A stretch of 12,763 nt of DNA, taken from Planctomycetota bacterium. Its GTDB lineage: Bacteria; Planctomycetota; Planctomycetia; Pirellulales; Thermoguttaceae. This document shows, in pieces, positions 6,949 to 12,763 of the stretch. Where the stretch lies: assembly GCA_013202535.1 (NCBI GenBank), contig JABMRP010000337.1:1-12763 (forward strand). Direction: 5' to 3'. The translations under genes were made by a program, and so were the position numbers. Position 1 is the stretch's first letter; the number at the start of each line of letters is the position of its first letter. The notes under the pieces were generated by a model. The model searched no databases and was not told the origin of the DNA. It saw nothing but the letters and a program-made list of their open reading frames with translations.

Positions 6949-7899
6949 ATGCAAGAACGTCGTCCGATGATCCAGCTTTGCCGCCTGCACCGGCACTTCG
7001 GCGCCACGCGCGCCGTCGACGACGTTTCGTTTGAGGTCTACCGCGGCCAGGTGTTCGGTTACATCGGCCCCAACGGGGCGGGTAAGACGACCAGCATGAG
7101 GATCCTGGCCACCTTGGATCTACCCACCGCCGGCGACGCGTTTGTCGACGGCTTCTCGGTCGTCGACGATCCCGACCGCGTGCGGCTGCGCCTCGGATTC
7201 ATGCCCGACTACTTCAGTGTGTACCCCAATATCGAAGTCCGCGAGTATCTCGATTTCTACGCCCGCAGCTACCAACTCCGCGGGACTCGGCGAACCGAGG
7301 CGGTGCATCGCGTGATGGCGTTTACCGGCTTGGACACGCTGGCCGACAAGCCGATCGACGGGCTGTCCAAGGGGATGAAACAGCGGCTCTGTCTGGGACG
7401 GGCACTGATTCACGATCCGCCGGTCATGATCCTCGACGAACCGGCCGCCGGGCTCGATCCCCGGGCGCGCATCGAGTTGCGGGAGATGATTCGCACCCTG
7501 GCCGGCGAGGGGAAAGCGATCCTCATCAGCTCGCACATCCTCACCGAACTGGCCGAAATGTGCGATATCGTCGGCATCATCGAACAGGGACGGCTCCTGG
7601 CCGTCGGTTCGGTCGACGAAATCCAACAGCGATCTTCCCAGCACGCAACCAATGCGGTCCAGGTTCGCGTCCTCGACGGCGCCGAGGCTCTGGGCCGATG
7701 GCTCACCGGGCGCGACGGCGTCGACCAACTTCGCATCGACGGCCAGTTGGCCGATTTCATTCACGGGGGCGATCTGGCAAGCGAGGCCGACCTGCTGAAG
7801 GAGATGATCGAGGCCGGATTTCGCGTCGTCGCCTTCGGCAGCCGGCGGCAGTCGCTGGAAGACGTTTTCATGCAAGTGACCGAGGGCCTGCTGCAATGA
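6949..7899 (+). CDS. ABC transporter ATP-binding protein (ABC-2 type)
   Basis: This 316-aa ATPase drives the membrane permease encoded next. All core motifs are present: Walker A GPNGAGKTT (40-48), signature LSKGMKQRL (139-147), Walker B VMILDE (159-164) with catalytic E164, the D-loop (AGLD, 167-170) and the switch His196 in ISSHIL. The Q-loop position has Asp87 ('GFMPDYFSVY') instead of Gln, a variant I recall in the 'GxMPDxF' subfamily of ABC-2 ATPases. The last ~100 residues form a C-terminal extension ending in 'QSLEDVFMQVTEGLLQ', typical of DrrA/CcmA-like proteins. It is cytoplasmic. ATG 6949 is chosen for its 7-nt spacing from the previous stop and the upstream GAAGGTGG; ATG 6967 is an alternative. 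The stop overlaps the permease start. Confidence 0.95.
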   Translation: MQERRPMIQLCRLHRHFGATRAVDDVSFEVYRGQVFGYIGPNGAGKTTSMRILATLDLPTAGDAFVDGFSVVDDPDRVRLRLGFMPDYFSVYPNIEVREYLDFYARSYQLRGTRRTEAVHRVMAFTGLDTLADKPIDGLSKGMKQRLCLGRALIHDPPVMILDEPAAGLDPRARIELREMIRTLAGEGKAILISSHILTELAEMCDIVGIIEQGRLLAVGSVDEIQQRSSQHATNAVQVRVLDGAEALGRWLTGRDGVDQLRIDGQLADFIHGGDLASEADLLKEMIEAGFRVVAFGSRRQSLEDVFMQVTEGLLQ

Positions 7900-9563
7900 G
7901 CCCAAACGCCGACACGCTGACACCGGCCGCCGAGCCGGACCGATCGCCGCCGCGCGACTGGTGGGCCGGCGTCGACCGGTTCGTCGACCGCTTCAGCGAC
8001 CGGCTCAACCCGCTGCTGGTGAAAGAAACGCGGCAGGCACTGAAAAGCCGCCAGTTTCTGATCACCTTCGGTTTGCTGTTGATCTTCGGATGGGGATGGT
8101 CGATCCTGGGGACGGCGATGATCGGCCCCGACGTCCATTACGCGACGTCCGGTCCGGAAATGTTTCTCGGTTACTTCATGATCCTCTCCTTTCCCTTGCT
8201 GGTGATCGTTCCCTTCGGCGCGTTCCGTTCGCTGGCCGGCGAGAAAGAAGACCGCACGTTCGATCTGCTTTCGATCACCGCGTTGAATCCCCGCCAGATC
8301 ATTCGCGGCAAACTGGGCAGCGCCGTGCTGCAGATGGTGATCTACCTGTCGGCCATTTCCCCCTGCCTGGCCTTTACCTACATGCTCGGCGGTATTTCCG
8401 CGCCCACGATCCTCTACATGCTCTTCCTCGTCGTGGCGGCGTCGCTGGGGCTCTCGATGGCCGGGCTTCTGGTGGCCACGGTTCGGGAGGCCGGGCAGTG
8501 GCGGTCCTTTCTGATGGTCGTCGTCGTCTGCGTATTGATCGGCTTCTTCTGGTCCGGTTGCGCGCTGGCCGTGAAACTCATCACCTATGGCCTGATCCCC
8601 TTTACCGATGCGGAGTTCTACCAGGGCAACGGTGCCGCGCTGACCGCCTACGGCAGCTACTTCCTGCTGCTCTACTACGCGGCCGCGGCCCAATTGAGCT
8701 TTTCCAGCGACAACCGCTCGACCCGGTTGCGCGTGATCATGCTGACGCAGTTCGTGCTTTGGACCGGCTGGTTGGCGTGGTTCTGGATCGGATCCGAACG
8801 CGGCGACATCAGGGTCCTGATGATGTTTGTCGTCGGTGCTTCGATTCATTGGGGCGTCATGGGGGCGATGATGACCGGCGAGCATCCCGAACTGTCGCCG
8901 CGGGTCAAACGGAGCCTGCCGCAGAGCTTGTTGAGCCGGTCGCTTTTCACCTGGTTCAATCCCGGGCCGGCCACCGGCTTCCTGTTTGCTACCGCCGGCC
9001 TGCTGGGTATGTGTGTCTTGCTCGAGATGGCCGTGGCCGGCCGCTACTTATTTGGCCCCGTGAGCGACTCGCGCTGGTCTCAGGGAATGGTCGATCAGTT
9101 GCATTGCCTGACGGTCTTGATGCCGGCCTATATCATCGCCTACTTGGGGGCCGGACTGGTGGTGATTCGCCTGCTGCGAAAGTTCTATCCCGTGGGCATT
9201 CTGCTGGGGGTGTTGGTCCACGTCGTGCTGGTGATGGTCGGAACGCTCGGTCCCCTGGTCCTGCATCTGATGTCTCCCGGATTGCGTTACATGGGTTATT
9301 CGCTCCTCCAGGCGAGGAACCCGTTCTGGTCGCTGACTCACGTGGTCGGCCGCTCGACACTACCCCCGGAAGCCCCCGCATTGATGGTGATCGTTCCCAT
9401 TGCGGCCTTGGTCATGTTCGCGGTAAACGTGCCGAGCGTGGCCGAGGAGTTGCGGCAAGTTCGCATCTCCAAGCCACGGCGCGTGGCGGAAGACGACGCG
9501 GCACGCTACGCCCAACGACATCCCCCCCAACCATCCAAGCCCACCGATCCTTGGGACCAATAG
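7896..9563 (+). CDS. ABC-2 type transporter permease
   Basis: This 555-aa integral membrane protein has about 12 predicted segments (roughly 53-75, 92-110, 142-165, 171-194, 203-225, 250-268, 280-298, 305-325, 360-382, 402-424, 433-455, 494-512). The N-terminal cytoplasmic part contains 'NPLLVKETRQALKSRQF' (38-54). After the second segment comes 'GEKEDRTFDLLSITALNPRQIIRGKL' (split here as GEKEDRTFDLL and ITALNPRQIIRGKL), the classic coupling region of ABC-2 permeases that contacts the ATPase. It would form the transport channel with the ATPase encoded immediately upstream (ATGA overlap, 7896-7899). The length is about twice that of a minimal six-segment permease, so it may be a fused two-domain form. 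The C-terminal tail is soluble and Pro-rich. The substrate is unknown. The upstream extension of the open frame to 7560 overlaps the ATPase gene and is not used. Confidence 0.93.
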   Translation: MSPNADTLTPAAEPDRSPPRDWWAGVDRFVDRFSDRLNPLLVKETRQALKSRQFLITFGLLLIFGWGWSILGTAMIGPDVHYATSGPEMFLGYFMILSFPLLVIVPFGAFRSLAGEKEDRTFDLLSITALNPRQIIRGKLGSAVLQMVIYLSAISPCLAFTYMLGGISAPTILYMLFLVVAASLGLSMAGLLVATVREAGQWRSFLMVVVVCVLIGFFWSGCALAVKLITYGLIPFTDAEFYQGNGAALTAYGSYFLLLYYAAAAQLSFSSDNRSTRLRVIMLTQFVLWTGWLAWFWIGSERGDIRVLMMFVVGASIHWGVMGAMMTGEHPELSPRVKRSLPQSLLSRSLFTWFNPGPATGFLFATAGLLGMCVLLEMAVAGRYLFGPVSDSRWSQGMVDQLHCLTVLMPAYIIAYLGAGLVVIRLLRKFYPVGILLGVLVHVVLVMVGTLGPLVLHLMSPGLRYMGYSLLQARNPFWSLTHVVGRSTLPPEAPALMVIVPIAALVMFAVNVPSVAEELRQVRISKPRRVAEDDAARYAQRHPPQPSKPTDPWDQ

Positions 9564-9630
9564 TGCGGCAGGCCACCGTTTTCCCCGCATTCTTTGGCTC
9601 CACCTCCCCCCACAGCGGAAGGTTTCTCTC

Positions 9631-10536
9631 GTGCATTCCCTCAATGAATCGCCGCAGCCGTCCGGCCAACGTGACGACGACAGCGTTTCGGCGCCGTTGG
9701 TGCTGGTCACCGGTGCATCGACGGGCATCGGAGCCGCCTGCGCCCTGGACCTGGATCGCCGCGGGTGGCACGTGTTGGCCGGAGTGCGCACCACCGAAGC
9801 CGCCGAACGACTCCAGGGGCAAGCCTCCGCGGCGCTCGTGCCGGTCATGCTCGACGTGACCGATGCCGAGTCGATCCGCGCCGCCGCGGAAATCGTCGCC
9901 GAACATGCCGCCGGAGCCGGACTGGCGGGACTGGTCAACAATGCGGGCATCGTCGTTTCCGGGCCGTTGGAATTTCTGCCCATCGACGACCTCCGCCGTC
10001 AGTTCGAGGTAAACGTCGTCGGTCAACTGGCGGTCATTCAGGCCGTGCTGCCGTTGCTGCGAGTCGGCGCCGGGCGGATCGTCAACGTCGGCTCGGTCAA
10101 CGGCCGCGTGGCGCCGCCCTACATGGGCCCCTATGCCATGTCGAAACACGCCCTGGAAGCCATGACCGATTCGCTCCGCATCGAACTGCGGCAATGGGAA
10201 ATTCACGTCTCGATCATCCAGCCGGCCAGCGTCGACACGCCGATCTGGAACAAAGCCACCGCGGCCGCCGATGATCTCACCGAGCGTGTGCCGGAAGAAG
10301 CCGACCAACTCTACGGAAAAGACCTCCAGGCGATGCTCCAGGCGGTCGACCGTTTCGCCCGCGAGGCGATGCCCGTCGAGCGCGCCACCCGCGCCGTCCG
10401 GCACGCGCTCTCCGCCCGGCGCCCGAAGACCCGCTATCCGGTCGGCGTGCAAACCGCCATCGCCCTCTTCTTCCTCAATCACATGCCCGACCGGCTGCGC
10501 GACTGGTTCGTCAAACGGGAGTTGGGGCTGAAGTAG
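9631..10536 (+). CDS. Classical short-chain dehydrogenase/reductase
   Basis: This 301-aa NAD(P)-dependent oxidoreductase has the Rossmann cofactor motif TGASTGIG (27-34), the adenine-contacting Asp75 ('MLDVTD'), NNAG (103-106), the catalytic Ser155 ('VGSVNG') and Y168-x3-K172 ('YAMSK'). 'QPASVDTPIWNK' (197-208) is the usual P-x-x-V-x-T-x-x-W region after strand beta-6. The overall pattern is that of 17beta-hydroxysteroid dehydrogenase-like classical SDRs; the substrate cannot be inferred. About 20 polar residues precede the fold. The GTG start at 9631 is supported by GGAAGG (9617-9622), 8 nt upstream. It lies 67 nt after the permease gene and may be transcribed with it, but there is no functional link in sight. 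There is no signal peptide, so it is cytoplasmic. Confidence 0.93.
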   Translation: MHSLNESPQPSGQRDDDSVSAPLVLVTGASTGIGAACALDLDRRGWHVLAGVRTTEAAERLQGQASAALVPVMLDVTDAESIRAAAEIVAEHAAGAGLAGLVNNAGIVVSGPLEFLPIDDLRRQFEVNVVGQLAVIQAVLPLLRVGAGRIVNVGSVNGRVAPPYMGPYAMSKHALEAMTDSLRIELRQWEIHVSIIQPASVDTPIWNKATAAADDLTERVPEEADQLYGKDLQAMLQAVDRFAREAMPVERATRAVRHALSARRPKTRYPVGVQTAIALFFLNHMPDRLRDWFVKRELGLK

Positions 10537-10679
10537 AGGGGTCGCCAGGAAGGCCGGCATGCACTGCGTGGGGAGAACCCGGCGGGAATTTGGCGTTCCA
10601 TTGCGAACCGTTTTTCCGGCCGTTTCGTAGTTGCAGGTAGGCCCCCTGCCGGCTTGCTGATTTCTTTCATGGAGCCGTT

Positions 10680-10982
10680 GTGTCGAACTACCCAAGTGAC
10701 CTCACCGACGTCCAGTGGGAAGTTGTCCGTAAGTGGATTCCTCCCAGTCGGCCGGTCGGCGTGGCCAGGCAGGTTTCAATTCGCGCCGTCGTCAATGCGG
10801 TCCGATACCGGCGGCGAAGTGGTTGCTCCTGGCGTCTTCTGCCGCACGATTTTCCCCACTGGCGAACCGTGTACGGTTATCATCGCCAGTGGCAGGCCGA
10901 CGGAACCTGGCGCAGGATCGAGAAGATCCAGCGCGCGCTTCGAGCGCATGTGTCCGCCGACACGCTGGCAGACGTTTCTTAG
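10680..10982 (+). pseudogene. IS5-family transposase, N-terminal half only
   Basis: A GTG-started frame of 100 codons matches the start of IS5-family (IS427/IS1031-like) transposases: 'YPSDLTDVQWEVV', then 'RAVVNAVRY', 'GCSWRLLPHDFPHWRTVYG' and 'DGTWRRIEKIQ'. This is the DUF4096 N-terminal domain (PF13340). In intact elements it is followed, in the same frame or by a -1 frameshift, by the DDE catalytic domain with a segment such as 'DSQSVKT'. None of this is found in any forward frame between 10983 and 11405. The frame ends at TAG 10980-10982. It is therefore an inactive remnant, not a working ORF A. A short GGAG precedes the GTG. Terminal inverted repeats could not be recognised on either side. 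Confidence 0.8.
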
Positions 10983-11405
10983 CAGCCGTAAGAGGCTTTC
11001 TTTTCGACGCAATAGCGATATTTCCCAAACACGGGAAAATTCTCGAAAAAAACTCGTCCTCCCTTGGTCGCGAGTGCCGTCAGCACAGCGGAGGCTTCCG
11101 CACCGTCGCTATGCGTCTGAGTCTCAACGGTTTGCGCCGATCGGCCGTCTGAAATCATCCAGAAAGACGGCAAGGCGATCGGAGTCGGCAAGGGTGTCAC
11201 GATGTACCGGAGTCTTCGGGTCCGCCGCTGGTCGATCATGCCGACACCGCTTGAGTTTCGGTCTTCTTTACCAGTGATAGCATTTCCCAAACAAGAAACG
11301 GCCTCGACGATCCTCGCCGGTTGACGGTCCGTAAAGAGGGCGTAGAACGGAATGCGGGGGCAAGAGTCTTGGTTTGCCCTATTCGATAACATGGAGGAAA
11401 ATGCG
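10983..11405. other. Region without recognised gene between IS remnant and secreted-repeat gene
   Basis: These 423 bp are less GC-rich than the surrounding genes. No forward frame looks like protein. On the minus strand a long frame stays open from 11578 to 10979. Its last ~45 codons, ending in 'FENFPVFGKYRYCVEKKASYGC', have protein-like composition, but I recognise no family and the upstream part overlaps the secreted-repeat gene. The region must also contain the promoter of the gene starting at 11406. It may include debris left by the IS insertion or deletion. Confidence 0.45.
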
Positions 11406-12749
11406 ATGTCGATGTTTCGAGGTGTGAAAGAGCGTGCGTTTGGTTTTCTGTCTGGTGCGTGGATCGAAGGCGGACAGCGACGTGACCGATTGCCGTCGAA
11501 TCGGCGGTCACGTTTCCTGAGTCTCGAGTCGCTGGAGAATCGGAAGCTGCTCTCGGTATCGCCTTCCGCGCCGCCCAACGCGGACTTGGCCGACTTTGCC
11601 GAACCGACCGCGATGGTCGCAACGGCGGATCCGACTCAGGGTGCCGATACGGCCACCGTCGACTTCCTGGCCGAGTTGGACCCTAGCGCCGAACCTACGG
11701 GCTCGGCTCCAACCGTGACGGACGACACATTTTCCATGACGGCCAGCCAGCAGCTTGGCGCCGGCGTCCTTGCCAACGATACGACCGGCGGCGGCGCCGA
11801 ACTCGTTGTCTCGCTGCAGACGGACGTCTCCCACGGACAGCTCAGTCTGGCCGCCAACGGCCTGTTTACCTACCGTCCCGATGCGGGCTTCGGCGGTGCC
11901 GACACGTTCACCTACATGGTAAGCGACGGCGTACACGAGGCCGGTCCGGCCACGGTGACGATCGAGGTCTTGGCGATCAGTAATCTTGGGCCGCAAGCGG
12001 CCGACGATGCTTACTTGCTGGGCGAGGACCAACCTCTGGTCGTCAGTTCGACCGACGGCGTGCTCGGCAATGACAACGATCTCGACGGCGATCCGCTTTC
12101 CGCGGTTCTCGTCAATGCACCGGGCCACGGCACACTGACGCTTGGCGAAGACGGTTCGTTCGAGTACACCCCCGAAGCCGACTTCCACGGCGAGGACAGT
12201 TTTTCCTATGTTGCCGACGACGGGCAAACGGAAAGTGCCGTGGCGACGGTGGCGATTACCGTGGAGGCGGTCAATGATGCCCCGGCATCGGTCGATGACG
12301 GCTACTCGGTGGCCGAAGACGGTGTGTTAACGGTCGATGTGGTCGGCGGCGTACTGGCGAACGATTCCGATATCGACGGCGATCCGTTGGCTGTCACGCT
12401 GGTCGACGGTCCGAGTCATGGGACGGTGACATTGAACGAAGACGGTTCGTTCGAGTACACCCCCGAAGCCGACTTCCACGGCGAGGACAGTTTTTCCTAT
12501 GTTGCCAGTGACGGCCAGGCGGAGAGCGCCGTGGCGACGGTAGCGATTACGGTCGAGGCGGTCAATGATGCCCCGGCATCGGTCGAGGACGGCTACTCGG
12601 TGGTCGAAGACGGCGTGTTGACCGTCGATTCCGCCGGCGGTGTGCTGGCAAACGATTCCGATATCGACGGCGATCCCTTGGCCGTCACGCTGGTCGACGG
12701 TCCGAGTCAGGGGACGGTGACATTGAGCGATGACGGTTCGTTTGCGTAA
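11406..12749 (+). CDS. Secreted protein with tandem cadherin/Ig-like repeats, frame interrupted
   Basis: 447 residues are readable. The N-terminus is 'MSMFRGVKERAFGFL', then 'FLSLESLENRKLLSVSP' (37-53), the planctomycete LExLExRxLLS tract found at the start of large exported proteins. After a ~50-residue linker come cadherin-like/Big_9-type domains at about 101-189, 195-289, 290-386 and 387-447 (cut short). Each shows the pattern 'D-x-Y-x-x-x-E-D', 'GVLxNDxDxDGDPL', 'HGTxTLxxDGSFxYTPEADFxG', 'DSFSYVxxDG' and 'ATVAITVE'. The Asp-rich loops suggest calcium binding, and such arrays serve as cell-surface or matrix adhesins. ATG 11406 is chosen for GGAGG (11393-11397), 8 nt upstream. TAA at 12747-12749 replaces the Tyr expected at position 448, and 'TPEH' follows in frame, so the stop is probably not the natural end. 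The intact protein was likely much longer. Confidence 0.85.
   Translation: MSMFRGVKERAFGFLSGAWIEGGQRRDRLPSNRRSRFLSLESLENRKLLSVSPSAPPNADLADFAEPTAMVATADPTQGADTATVDFLAELDPSAEPTGSAPTVTDDTFSMTASQQLGAGVLANDTTGGGAELVVSLQTDVSHGQLSLAANGLFTYRPDAGFGGADTFTYMVSDGVHEAGPATVTIEVLAISNLGPQAADDAYLLGEDQPLVVSSTDGVLGNDNDLDGDPLSAVLVNAPGHGTLTLGEDGSFEYTPEADFHGEDSFSYVADDGQTESAVATVAITVEAVNDAPASVDDGYSVAEDGVLTVDVVGGVLANDSDIDGDPLAVTLVDGPSHGTVTLNEDGSFEYTPEADFHGEDSFSYVASDGQAESAVATVAITVEAVNDAPASVEDGYSVVEDGVLTVDSAGGVLANDSDIDGDPLAVTLVDGPSQGTVTLSDDGSFA
11988..12749 (+). repeat. Tandem ~291-bp in-frame repeats coding for cadherin-like domains
   Basis: Three consecutive units start at 11988 (285 bp), 12273 (291 bp) and 12564 (incomplete). 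A 70-bp block is identical between 12146-12215 and 12437-12506, exactly 291 bp apart. Another 75-bp block (12361-12435 against 12652-12726, also 291 bp apart) differs at three positions. The conservation at DNA level points to recent duplication or gene conversion among units. Confidence 0.85.
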
Positions 12750-12763
12750 ACGCCGGAACACGA

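Noticed and set aside
5772..7007. Minus-strand open frame of 411 codons
   Set aside because: It is antisense to the 805-aa protein and the ABC ATPase start; no motif, no ribosome-binding site, His/Gln/Arg-rich shadow composition.
7761..8885. Minus-strand frame of 374 codons
   Set aside because: It is antisense to the permease gene, which has clear membrane segments and ABC-2 motifs; the translation is a His/Gln/Arg-rich shadow.
10984..11005. Possible intrinsic terminator after the transposase remnant (AGCC-GTAAGA-GGCT then TTCTTTT)
   Set aside because: The stem is only 4 bp and the T-run is interrupted, too weak to annotate.
10979..11578. Minus-strand frame of 199 codons as an intact gene
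   Set aside because: Its upstream third overlaps the secreted-repeat gene, which has a good ribosome-binding site and recognisable N-terminus. The last part may be a remnant but cannot be called a gene.
11988..12749. Regularly spaced repeats as a possible CRISPR array
   Set aside because: The units are 285-291 bp, in frame and encode cadherin-like domains; there are no short repeats with unique spacers.

Overview
The window reads as chromosomal DNA of a planctomycete, most likely in or near the Pirellulales. The evidence is the GC-rich codon use, a secreted DUF1080 protein, a small membrane protein opening with a QFSIRWLLLVT-type start, and a large secreted protein carrying the N-terminal LExLENRKLLS tract typical of planctomycete extracellular proteins. 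The assignment is inference from family content; there is no rRNA or other phylogenetic marker.

Left part (1-2740). The window opens inside a leucine-rich-repeat gene. It converges on a minus-strand minimal zincin metallopeptidase (HELAHHHG motif, GTG start). A gene-free stretch of about 440 bp (913-1350) carries a 160-bp imperfect inverted repeat with 42-nt arms. Next comes a secreted DUF1080 protein. Between it and a short yacG-type zinc-ribbon gene lies the internally deleted remnant of a proline racemase / trans-3-hydroxyproline dehydratase gene: the extreme N-terminus and extreme C-terminus remain, out of frame, with the middle missing.

Central part (2740-9563). Five same-strand genes form what looks like one membrane-transport cassette: a polytopic membrane protein with a sigma70-like promoter, a 107-aa membrane protein with its own apparently leaderless promoter, an 805-aa exported and membrane-anchored protein, an ABC ATPase, and a 555-aa ABC-2 type permease. 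The last four are joined by ATGA overlaps or a 7-nt gap, so co-translation is likely. The substrate cannot be told from the sequence.

Right part (9564-12763). A classical short-chain dehydrogenase follows, then the N-terminal half of an IS5-family transposase with no catalytic part after it, then about 420 bp with no recognised gene. Last is the start of a secreted protein made of tandem cadherin/Ig-like repeats. Its reading frame is closed by a TAA exactly where the two preceding repeats have a Tyr, and the repeat sequence continues in frame after the stop. That suggests a nonsense mutation or a base-call error rather than a natural end.

No tRNA, rRNA or CRISPR array was seen.
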